In this document: positions 1-5,466 of the stretch, piece after piece
How the letters are laid out: every line of letters starts with the position of its first letter
Numbering within the stretch: position 1 is the first letter of the stretch
DNA from: JBBQVS01 sp038211295
GTDB lineage: Bacteria; Chloroflexota; Ktedonobacteria; Ktedonobacterales; Ktedonobacteraceae
DNA length: 6,616 nucleotides
Assembly (NCBI GenBank): GCA_038211295.1
Contig: JBBQVS010000126.1
Span: forward strand, 1-6,616
Direction: 5' to 3'
Program-made: the position numbers and the translations under genes
Notes under the pieces: model-generated
What the model was told of the DNA's origin: nothing
The model's input: the letters and a program-made list of their open reading frames with translations, nothing else
Databases searched by the model: none

Positions 1-11
1 TCATATGTGTT

Positions 12-40
12 CTTGTAGCACAGTACACGTACCATGTCAA
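12..40 (-). promoter_or_regulatory. Candidate leftward SigA-type promoter
   Basis: Read on the minus strand, a perfect TTGACA (40 to 35) is followed after exactly 17 bases by TACAAG (17 to 12), which is preceded by TGC and so forms an extended -10. Transcription would start near position 5 and leave the window to the left. This suggests a divergently oriented gene just outside. The -10 matches the consensus at only four of six positions, so this is a good candidate rather than a certain promoter. Confidence 0.45.
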
Positions 41-74
41 CACTCAATTTGCGCAAACGTCCCTCGCCTATCAC

Positions 75-137
75 GCCCCGAGAAGAACGGGCTTGTATCC
101 CCTGCTTAGAAAGACAGGGGCTTTACGCCCCCTTCGG
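75..137. repeat. Cluster of GC-rich stem-loops in an intergenic stretch
   Basis: Three short perfect inverted repeats lie side by side. CCCG (77-80) pairs with CGGG (88-91), CCCCTG (99-104) pairs with CAGGGG (115-120), and GGGGC (117-121) pairs with GCCCC (127-131). The second and third share bases 117-120 and are mutually exclusive. The rest of 1-230 is more AT-rich and has no convincing gene. No T-run follows, so these are not ordinary intrinsic terminators. Possible readings are a degenerate end of an IS200/IS605-type element, which carry subterminal hairpins, or an RNA switch. Neither can be settled from this window. Confidence 0.4.
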
Positions 138-230
138 TAAGAGCAAAACACTTTGCCACACAGAATGCGCTAGTATCTTAGTTAGTAGGCAAGTTATAAC
201 CGTTGCTATAAAGAGAGAAGGAGTCTTAAT

Positions 231-593
231 ATGAAACATCGATATATGACTGTGGCTTTGTCTATGTTTGGAATAATAACAGTTTCTTTGGCTATTATAT
301 TTCGCGTTCCTATTTTTCCCTATATTGCTGCTATAGTAGTGTCAATTACAGGTTTTCGTATTCTTCACAAAGAAAGTGTCAAGTTTCGCCAAGAACATCG
401 AGACGGACAACTGTCTGTCTGGTATAAACAACGTGTACTAGTGCAAGGGATTGCGTTTTTGCTTTTCGGTTTAGGTGCATTCCTTGGAGGAGTCTCTGGT
501 GCCTTGAATGGTATCGCAGAAAATATTATTACTATCACTAGTATAACGTTGTTCATAACTGCCGCACTCTCTTTTTCGTTGTCATCTCTCTGA
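231..593 (+). CDS. Small four-helix membrane protein, function unknown
   Basis: A 120-residue protein that I do not recognise. The start is well supported: AAGGAG at 218-223 sits seven bases before the ATG. Four hydrophobic segments are visible, at about residues 5-24, 28-45, 70-89 and 98-119. A basic, polar loop at about 46-69 (HKESVKFRQEHRDG...WYKQR) separates two helix pairs. With MKHR at the N-terminus, the positive-inside rule puts both ends and the central loop in the cytoplasm. Segment three is glycine-rich (GLGAFLGGVSG), typical of tight helix packing. There is no signal peptide cleavage site, metal motif or catalytic motif. The gene is clearly more AT-rich than the E1 gene downstream and seems to be a separate transcription unit. 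It is likely a real integral membrane protein, but no role can be assigned. Confidence 0.75.
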   Translation: MKHRYMTVALSMFGIITVSLAIIFRVPIFPYIAAIVVSITGFRILHKESVKFRQEHRDGQLSVWYKQRVLVQGIAFLLFGLGAFLGGVSGALNGIAENIITITSITLFITAALSFSLSSL

Positions 594-599
594 AGAGAG
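586..599 (+). terminator. Weak stem-loop spanning the membrane-protein stop codon
   Basis: CTCTC (586-590) and GAGAG (595-599) form a 5-bp stem around a TGAA loop that contains the stop codon TGA (591-593). There is no T-tract directly after it, so it is at best a weak or factor-dependent terminator, and the small stem could be chance. Confidence 0.2.
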
Positions 600-624
600 C
601 GTTTGCAAAATGTACAAAAATGTG

Positions 625-653
625 TTGCTTTTCCTCGGTGATGATTTTATAAT
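625..653 (+). promoter_or_regulatory. Strong SigA/sigma70-type promoter for the E1 gene
   Basis: TTGCTT at 625-630 and a perfect TATAAT at 648-653 are separated by the optimal 17 bases. Transcription should start at about 660, giving a leader of some 64 bases before the E1 ATG at 724. This makes the E1 gene its own transcription unit, independent of the membrane-protein gene upstream. I see no clear operator palindrome next to it. Confidence 0.75.
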
Positions 654-723
654 GAGTGTGAAGAGGTAGTTTTCTAAAAAAGAGCCATGATGTCAATGAC
701 GACACCTGGAAGGCGGTTATAAT

Positions 724-2820
724 ATGACAATAAATATTCGACCTGTGGAGACGAGCATACCAGCATCGTCGCTGGATGTGGTCGCGCTCTATCGCATAAT
801 GGTAACTGCGCGAGTAACAAACGATCTGCTGAAAACGCGAAAAACGCAAGGGAAGTATCCCTTTTATATCGGGTGTGCAGGGCATGAAACGATGGCGGCG
901 GTTGTCGCGGCACTTGATACGAATGATTGGCTTGCCCTTTACTATCGTGATCTAGGTGCGTGGTTACAACGCACAGGCGACATGGCAGGCCCTTTGCGCG
1001 AAGCCTACTCACGTAGCACTGGCCCCATGTGCGCTGGTCGTAACATGCCGTCGCATTATAGCAGTCGGCGTCACCGTATTCTTCCGGGTTTCAGCGAAAT
1101 CGCTGGCCTTGCGCCCTTCGCGGGTGGCTTTGGTTTTTCAATCAAGCGGCATGGTGGCAGCGAAATAGTGCTATGTACAGGTGGCGATGGCTCTGTTGCG
1201 ACAAACGATTTCAACGTCCTTTTGCGTCAGGCCGGAGTTCATCAGCTTCCCGTTTTTATAGTAATCGAAGACAACGGGTGGGCCATTACCGCGAGTTCTG
1301 GGATACAGTGGGGCGGCTCGCTTGTTGATTGGGCAAAAGGGGCCGGCGTCTACGCGGAAGAAGTTGATGGAACAGACGTCATGGCGACCTACGAGGCGTC
1401 GCGTCGGCTCGTTCAACATATCCGCTCTGGTCAGGGGCCGGCCTTGATGCATCTGCGCCTCGGCTTACTCGACGCTCATTCCAGCAGTACCGACATCAAA
1501 GCGTATCGCAAAAAAGAAGAGATCGAACTGACGACGGCGACCAAAGACCCTGTAAAAAACTTTGGGCGGTGGCTCATCGAGCAGAAGTATCTGCAAGAGA
1601 GCGATGTTGACGCTATTCGTAGAGAAGTTCGCACGGAAGTAGAGCGTATTGAGCGCGAAATTTTGCAAGAGCCGGAGCCAACGGCGGAGCGTGTACTGCA
1701 TCACGTACTCTACGTCCCACAGTGGCAAGAAAATACGCCGCGCGGCCTGAAACGTCCAACAACCATGCTTGGCGCGATCAACGAGGCTCTCGCGGAACTC
1801 GCGCAACGTGATCCTAACTTCTTTGTGTATGGTCAAGACGTGGGTAGTCCGAAAGGGGGCGTCTTTGGGGCTACCGCGACGCTTGTTACACAGTTCCCAG
1901 GGCAAGCGATAAGTAGTCCGCTTAACGAACAACTTATCGTTGGTATTGCTGCTGGCGCGGGTATGAAAGATGGAAACGTTCGGTGTGCGGAATTACAGTT
2001 TGTAGACTATCATCAGTCCGCCACGCAAACCATTCGCCTCGCCGCTCGTGTGGCGTACCAGAGTTATGGTGACTGGAATGTACCACTGCTCATCCGCACA
2101 AAATCTGGTAGTGGTGGCGGTGGCCCAATCTCCAGTAGTGGCTCAGGCGGTGGTGCGTATGGACATTCCAACGCGGGCGAGCAGTGGTTTACTACCGTGC
2201 CAGGGCTTATAACAGTGTGTCCCGCCACGCCATTTGACGCGAAAGGTCTGCTTTTAGAGGCCGCACGCGCACAATCGCCCGTCGTCTTTCTCGAACGTGG
2301 TCGTCTGTACCGTTCGGAGCCACCGAAGGACAGCGAGGGGCAAATCATCCCCGCGATGGCGGAATACTGGAACGTGCCAGACGGATACTACACGCAACCG
2401 CTGGGTAAAGCGCGGCGTCTACGCATAGGTCAAGGGCCGACGAAGCTTGCGATTATCGCGTGGGGCGTCATGGTGCTGGAAGCATGTACTGCCGCCGCGA
2501 ACAACATTCGCCAGAGTGGTGGCGCAATCGAGGTTGTAGACCTGCGAACACTCGCTCCCTTCGATGCGGACGCGATTGCTTCTGCTGTGAAAGAAGCAAA
2601 CCGCGTGCTTGTGGTGACGGAGGAAGCCGACCTGACCAGCTTTGGTCGCCATATTCACTCGTGGATTGTCGAAAACTGTTTTTATGATCTGGAAAGCACA
2701 CCTGCGTTTATCTCCGCGATCAATGCTCCTGCCGCGCCCTATAACTCGGCAGAGGAGGAGGCATTTTTCCCTTCGGCAGTGACAATAGAGGGAAAAATCG
2801 TGGAACTGCTCGTCGAGTAA
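724..2820 (+). CDS. Fused alpha/beta E1 of a 2-oxo acid dehydrogenase complex
   Basis: Thiamine-diphosphate E1 enzyme, 698 residues. It should decarboxylate a 2-oxo acid and pass the acyl group to lipoyl-E2, in the cytoplasm. The alpha half (about 17-325) has the ThDP/metal motif GDG (154-156) ending at N184, the YRD element (74-76), and a loop AHSSST-D with YR (251-262) like the phosphorylation loop of branched-chain E1 alpha. After a linker of about 20 residues, the beta half (346-525) carries the catalytic-type glutamate E402 in NEQLIVGIAAG, FVDY (427-430), and the active-site His-Ser at 481-482. The transketolase C-terminal domain follows (about 550-670). Length suits a natural fusion of subunits of about 330 and 340 residues. 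GGAAGG at 708-713 supports the start. Oddities: a Gly/Ser loop at 461-480 about ten residues longer than usual, and no E2 or E3 gene beside it. The loop and overall look favour a branched-chain 2-oxo acid or a broad acyl substrate, but pyruvate or acetoin cannot be excluded. Confidence 0.93.
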   Translation: MTINIRPVETSIPASSLDVVALYRIMVTARVTNDLLKTRKTQGKYPFYIGCAGHETMAAVVAALDTNDWLALYYRDLGAWLQRTGDMAGPLREAYSRSTGPMCAGRNMPSHYSSRRHRILPGFSEIAGLAPFAGGFGFSIKRHGGSEIVLCTGGDGSVATNDFNVLLRQAGVHQLPVFIVIEDNGWAITASSGIQWGGSLVDWAKGAGVYAEEVDGTDVMATYEASRRLVQHIRSGQGPALMHLRLGLLDAHSSSTDIKAYRKKEEIELTTATKDPVKNFGRWLIEQKYLQESDVDAIRREVRTEVERIEREILQEPEPTAERVLHHVLYVPQWQENTPRGLKRPTTMLGAINEALAELAQRDPNFFVYGQDVGSPKGGVFGATATLVTQFPGQAISSPLNEQLIVGIAAGAGMKDGNVRCAELQFVDYHQSATQTIRLAARVAYQSYGDWNVPLLIRTKSGSGGGGPISSSGSGGGAYGHSNAGEQWFTTVPGLITVCPATPFDAKGLLLEAARAQSPVVFLERGRLYRSEPPKDSEGQIIPAMAEYWNVPDGYYTQPLGKARRLRIGQGPTKLAIIAWGVMVLEACTAAANNIRQSGGAIEVVDLRTLAPFDADAIASAVKEANRVLVVTEEADLTSFGRHIHSWIVENCFYDLESTPAFISAINAPAAPYNSAEEEAFFPSAVTIEGKIVELLVE

Positions 2821-2829
2821 TCTCGACGA
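2810..2829 (+). terminator. Perfect 8-bp hairpin around the E1 stop codon
   Basis: TCGTCGAG (2810-2817) and CTCGACGA (2822-2829) pair perfectly around a TAAT loop that includes the TAA stop (2818-2820). No T-run follows, so it is not a canonical intrinsic terminator. It may slow or end transcription, stabilise the E1 mRNA 3' end, or act as a palindromic protein site, since it overlaps the proposed -35 of the next gene. Confidence 0.4.
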
Positions 2830-2851
2830 ATTGGGGAAACTATGCTACACT
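2823..2851 (+). promoter_or_regulatory. Candidate promoter of the zinc-ribbon gene
   Basis: An extended -10, TGC followed by TACACT (2846-2851), lies 17 bases after TCGACG (2823-2828), which matches TTGACA at four of six positions. The start point would be near 2858, some 79 bases before the ATG at 2937. A second -10-like TATAAA at 2904-2909 has no good -35. Read-through from the E1 gene is also possible. Confidence 0.4.
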
Positions 2852-2936
2852 GCGTCTAAGAGAAACGACGACTCATCGGAAAGTTTTTAGGGCAACGGCG
2901 GCATATAAACGGTACACGAAAGGCAGAGAGAACGAC

Positions 2937-3866
2937 ATGGCAACCTGTGTGTCTTGTGGCAGTGATGTCACTGGAAAGAAATTTTGTCAACACTGCGGAA
3001 CTGCTGTACGACCTGCGAGTGCTTCTGCTATACATGCTCTTGCCACCGAGACATGTCCACGCTGTAGCGGTGAAGTAAAAGCGGGTGCGGCGTTTTGTAT
3101 GCACTGCGGAGTTGCGCTTCATGCATCTCCTGTTGTTGTGCTTCCCACAACGCGCCCTTGTCCTGCGTGCCAGCAGGAAGTGTCGATGGAGACCGCGTTC
3201 TGTATTCACTGTGGGCAAAACATGAACGCGCCTGTCGCACCTCCGTCTCAACCAGCCGCATCCACGTTTTGTACCAATTGTGGCCGACACAACCTCGCGG
3301 GTATCGCATTCTGTGGGAGTTGCGGAAATCCGCTAACCGCGCCCCAGGCGGCACCATATGGCACGAACTATGGGCAGGCGGTACAGTATCCGCAGCAGCA
3401 ACAGCCACAATATGGACAACCGCAATACTCACAACCGCAACCACAGTACAACCAGGGTGGTTATCAGCAGTACTCACAGCAGCCAATGACGTTGCGTTGT
3501 TCTGTGTGTATGGCGATGTCTCCCATTGGAACGCCTAATTGTCCAAGCTGTCATACCAGTCTTGCGGGTATTGTGCCAACGCCTGTAAACATGCCCCCGC
3601 AAGGACAACAGGGTATGTTTGGCGGTGGTGGCGGTATGGGTAATTTCTTACAAGGGAGCAACGGGCAAATGGCGATGGGTGCGCTTGGTGGTGCCGCCGC
3701 CGTAATTGGGGGCCAGATGTTGTTACACGGTGTTGAGAACTCTATCGAAAATCGCATCGAAGGCGACATGGGGTATGATGGTTATGAGCATCATCGCCGT
3801 CACCATCGTGAAGAGGGACTGCTTGGTGGTCTCGGTGATATCGCGGGTGATGTTGGTTTGTTCTAG
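2937..3866 (+). CDS. Protein with five zinc ribbons and a Gln/Tyr-rich linker
   Basis: A 309-residue protein. Five CxxC...CxxC ribbons are visible, with cysteines at 4/7/17/20, 40/43/54/57, 75/78/89/92, 112/115/126/129 and 188/191/202/205. All follow the same plan, with 9-10 residues between the pairs, and each should bind one structural Zn2+, as in the bacterial zinc-ribbon (double zinc ribbon) families. Between ribbons four and five is a low-complexity stretch rich in Gln, Tyr and Pro (about 136-184). After ribbon five come a Gly-rich segment (228-235), a glycine-zipper-like hydrophobic stretch (about 246-263, GALGGAAAVIGG), an acidic part, and His/Arg-rich HHRRHHREE (285-293). There is no signal peptide or enzyme motif. 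Such ribbons mostly mediate protein or nucleic-acid contacts, so an adaptor or assembly role is an inference. The start has only a weak SD (agagag, 2925-2930), but ribbon one begins at residue 4, which supports it. The gene ends before a strong terminator. Confidence 0.88.
   Translation: MATCVSCGSDVTGKKFCQHCGTAVRPASASAIHALATETCPRCSGEVKAGAAFCMHCGVALHASPVVVLPTTRPCPACQQEVSMETAFCIHCGQNMNAPVAPPSQPAASTFCTNCGRHNLAGIAFCGSCGNPLTAPQAAPYGTNYGQAVQYPQQQQPQYGQPQYSQPQPQYNQGGYQQYSQQPMTLRCSVCMAMSPIGTPNCPSCHTSLAGIVPTPVNMPPQGQQGMFGGGGGMGNFLQGSNGQMAMGALGGAAAVIGGQMLLHGVENSIENRIEGDMGYDGYEHHRRHHREEGLLGGLGDIAGDVGLF
3375..3482 (+). repeat. CAR/TAY-rich low-complexity coding repeat
   Basis: Degenerate tandem units of CCR-CAR-TAY and CAR codons encode residues about 147-182 of the zinc-ribbon protein, with repeats such as PQYGQPQYSQPQPQYNQ. 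The codons alternate (caa/cag, tat/tac). The stretch is therefore maintained at the protein level or is old, and is not a fresh microsatellite. It probably forms a flexible, disordered spacer between ribbon four and ribbon five. Confidence 0.65.
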
Positions 3867-3883
3867 TGCATACATGCTCTGGT

Positions 3884-3936
3884 AAGCAGGGAGCACGCGT
3901 GACGGGAGCGATGATTGTCACGCGTGCTCTCTGTTT
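3884..3936 (+). terminator. Strong stem-loop terminator after the zinc-ribbon gene
   Basis: The left arm 3887-3903 and right arm 3917-3933 pair over 17 bp with a single G-T wobble (3890/3930). The core GAGCACGCGTGAC/GTCACGCGTGCTC is perfect, and the loop is 13 bases. The stem extends outwards by AAG (3884-3886) against TTT (3934-3936), giving about 20 bp. The T-tract is short, but the stem is very stable and sits 17 bases after the stop codon. The flanking A and T bases are few, so activity in the reverse direction is less likely. Confidence 0.8.
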
Positions 3937-3990
3937 CCGTCACCACAATACCCAAATTGGCTATTCTTTTATCCTATCTTATCGTCGTGT

Positions 3991-4003
3991 GTTGCGATGC
4001 AAC
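3991..4003. promoter_or_regulatory. Palindrome overlapping the -35 of the peptidase promoter
   Basis: GTTGC (3991-3995) and GCAAC (3999-4003) form a perfect 5-3-5 inverted repeat around GAT. It covers the -35 box TTGCGA (3992-3997) and the start of the spacer. A dimeric regulator bound here would block RNA polymerase. The repeat is short and no known operator is recognised, so operator function is an inference. Confidence 0.3.
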
Positions 4004-4020
4004 GCTAAACCGTCTATAAT
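3992..4020 (+). promoter_or_regulatory. Strong SigA/sigma70-type promoter for the peptidase-TPR unit
   Basis: TTGCGA (3992-3997) and a perfect TATAAT (4015-4020) are separated by 17 bases. Transcription should start near 4027, leaving a leader of about 138 bases before the M16 ATG. That leader holds a 10-base palindrome CTCTATAGAG (4073-4082), a micro-ORF and a hairpin. Its layout is very like the E1 promoter at 625-653, so both units are probably read by the housekeeping sigma factor. Confidence 0.75.
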
Positions 4021-4117
4021 ATTGCGAGATAAGAAGAGAACAAGCGTGAAAATCTTATGGTTATGTCCGTTACTCTATAGAGATGTTATTATCAGCCAGA
4101 ACGTATAAGGAGAAGCA

Positions 4118-4168
4118 GTGTTTTTTCCTGTCAGCAGGAAGAAGCATTGTGACAAAAAGCTTTCATGA
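4118..4168 (+). CDS. Leader micro-ORF (16 codons) overlapping the M16 start
   Basis: GTG at 4118 lies five bases after a perfect AAGGAG (4107-4112). It opens a frame reading MFFPVSRKKHCDKKLS and ending in TGA at 4166-4168, which overlaps the M16 ATG (4165) as ATGA. This is the best ribosome binding site anywhere in the leader, while the M16 ATG has none at the right distance. Ribosomes ending here could restart on the peptidase gene, so the micro-ORF probably acts by translational coupling. The peptide is basic (RKKHCDKK) with two Phe at the start and resembles no known leader peptide. An in-frame TAA at 4106-4108 shows that it cannot start further upstream. Confidence 0.5.
   Translation: MFFPVSRKKHCDKKLS
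4121..4144 (+). promoter_or_regulatory. Hairpin inside the leader micro-ORF
   Basis: TTCCTG (4125-4130) and CAGGAA (4135-4140) pair perfectly around TCAG. Further pairing of 4121-4124 with 4141-4144, including two G-U pairs, extends the stem to ten. The right arm contains AGGAAG (4136-4141), a second possible ribosome binding site, which is hidden when the hairpin forms. A ribosome translating the micro-ORF would open it. That site is seven bases before GTG at 4149, which opens an eight-codon frame (MTKSFHEL) ending at 4173-4175, also across the M16 start. Confidence 0.4.
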
Positions 4169-5442
4169 ATTATGAGCGAACAATGTTACCCAACGGTCTC
4201 CGTCTGCTTACCGCCTCTATGCCTGGAATGCGCTCTGCCAGTATTGCCTTCTTTTTCAAAAGCGGCTCCCGCTATGAGCAAGACAGTATCGCGGGTGTCT
4301 CACACTTCATCGAGCATATGCTTTTCAAAGGTACGCGTGCTTATCCTACGGCTCGCCTGATTTCAGAGGCGATTGAAGGTGTTGGCGGTACGTTCAATGG
4401 TAGCACAGGCAAAGAGCTGACAAGCTATACTGCTCGCGTTCCCGGTGAAGAGCTTGCGACAGTAATGACCGTTCTGGGAGACATGATGCGCCACTCGCTA
4501 TTCGATCCAGTAGAGATTGAAAAAGAGCGCAGCGTCATTATCGAGGAATTGAGCGCGACGCGCGACGACCCGCAAGAGTGGGTGAACCTGCTGGTTGACG
4601 AGGCGATGTGGCCCGACCTACCGCTTGGTAGAGATGACGCGGGAACAATCGAGTCAGTGATGAAACTGCAACGGCAGGACATGCTCACCTATCTGGAGGC
4701 ACATTATTGCCCCAACTCACTTGTAATCAGTGTCGCGGGCAACGTGAATCATCAGCAGGTTGTACAGCTCGTTGAGCAACTCTTTGGCGACTGGCAACCT
4801 CACGCGCCGACGTCCTATACCGAAAGTTTGCCGCCACGTGATGGCACACCACTTCGCATCATTCAAAAAGACACAGAACAGACAAATGTTTGTTTGGCAA
4901 CCCTGGGTACTGCTTACGGTTCACCTGATTACTACCCTTTGCTGCTGATAAATGCTCTGCTTGGCGATGGTATGAGTTCGCGTCTGTTTCAATCCATCCG
5001 TGAGGAACAAGGGTTAGCATATGATATCGGAAGTTACCTCAACAGCTATGCAGAGACGGGAAGCTTTGTAGTCAGCGCAGGCGTCGACCCTTCGCAAACG
5101 GAAGGCGTGATACGTGCGATCAAAACAGAGCTACAGCGTATGTGTGATGTTCCCGTTCCGACGGACGAGCTAAAGCGCACGAAAGCGTATGTGCGTGGGG
5201 GTGTTTTGCTAGGACTGGAAGGTACACAACAAGTCGCGTCGTGGCTTGGTAGTCAGGAATGTTTACATGAGAATGTGCGTGATATGGATGAAGTGATCGC
5301 CCGTATCGAAGCGGTCACAGCGCAAGATATATTACGTGTCGCGCAAACCTGCTTTGCTCCTGAATGGCGGCGTCTAGCGATCATCGGGCCAGATGACACA
5401 CGTCACGAGAGCACCTTTAAAGAGTTGCTCATCAGCAAGTAA
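4165..5442 (+). CDS. M16B family zinc metallopeptidase (insulinase/processing peptidase type)
   Basis: A 425-residue peptidase of the M16B type (mitochondrial processing peptidase beta / YmxG-like). The inverted zinc motif HFIEH is at 47-51: H47 and H51 bind zinc and E50 is the catalytic base. The third ligand is E127, at the expected 76 residues after H51, in VIIEEL. The N-terminal M16 domain spans about 5-150. The C-terminal inactive M16 domain (about 175-350) keeps the substrate-contact pair R279 and Y286 in SIREEQGLAY, followed by a long helical end. There is no signal peptide, so it should be cytoplasmic, cutting unfolded peptides or processing small precursors; some family members mature peptide natural products. 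An in-frame TGA at 4150-4152 means that ATG 4165 is the first possible start, and MNYERTMLPNG matches the usual family beginning. No Shine-Dalgarno precedes it closely. The TPR gene follows after 24 bases. All key residues are present, so it should be active. Confidence 0.94.
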   Translation: MNYERTMLPNGLRLLTASMPGMRSASIAFFFKSGSRYEQDSIAGVSHFIEHMLFKGTRAYPTARLISEAIEGVGGTFNGSTGKELTSYTARVPGEELATVMTVLGDMMRHSLFDPVEIEKERSVIIEELSATRDDPQEWVNLLVDEAMWPDLPLGRDDAGTIESVMKLQRQDMLTYLEAHYCPNSLVISVAGNVNHQQVVQLVEQLFGDWQPHAPTSYTESLPPRDGTPLRIIQKDTEQTNVCLATLGTAYGSPDYYPLLLINALLGDGMSSRLFQSIREEQGLAYDIGSYLNSYAETGSFVVSAGVDPSQTEGVIRAIKTELQRMCDVPVPTDELKRTKAYVRGGVLLGLEGTQQVASWLGSQECLHENVRDMDEVIARIEAVTAQDILRVAQTCFAPEWRRLAIIGPDDTRHESTFKELLISK

Positions 5443-5450
5443 AGCGGGAA

Positions 5451-5456
5451 GAGGAG
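5451..5456 (+). promoter_or_regulatory. Ribosome binding site of the TPR gene
   Basis: GAGGAG lies ten bases before ATG 5467, directly after the M16 stop codon (5440-5442). It fixes the start of the TPR gene and supports co-transcription with the peptidase, as no promoter or terminator fits into the 24-base gap. Confidence 0.6.
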
Positions 5457-5466
5457 ATCAGGCTTT

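Noticed and set aside
204..212. A TATAAA box just before the membrane-protein gene
   Set aside because: There is no -35 at a suitable distance, and transcription would start at the ribosome binding site itself, leaving almost no leader.
34..234. A 66-codon frame with CIPC and CHTEC motifs
   Set aside because: It has no ribosome binding site, its start lies inside the leftward promoter, and it runs through the GC-rich stem-loops. The residues look random apart from the cysteines. A real small zinc protein cannot be fully excluded.
553..1012. Minus-strand frames of 110 and 112 codons across the E1 promoter and 5' end
   Set aside because: They overlap the start of a well-supported gene and its promoter on the other strand, have no ribosome sites and no recognisable motifs.
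3375..3482. Possible CRISPR-like or minisatellite array
   Set aside because: The units are short, degenerate and in frame within a coding region. There are no spacers of even length.
2856..3486. Long minus-strand frames over the zinc-ribbon gene
   Set aside because: They are antisense shadows: the Cys codons and CAG/CAA repeats on the plus strand leave the opposite frames open. The plus-strand ribbons are unmistakable.
3866..4108. An 80-codon frame between the zinc-ribbon and peptidase genes
   Set aside because: It would span a strong terminator and a strong promoter, starts at a GTG overlapping the preceding stop with no ribosome site, and shows no domain or sensible composition.
4172..4360. 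A 62-codon frame inside the M16B gene, starting seven bases after its ATG
   Set aside because: It is out of frame with the HxxEH-bearing protein, and its cysteine- and proline-rich sequence matches nothing.
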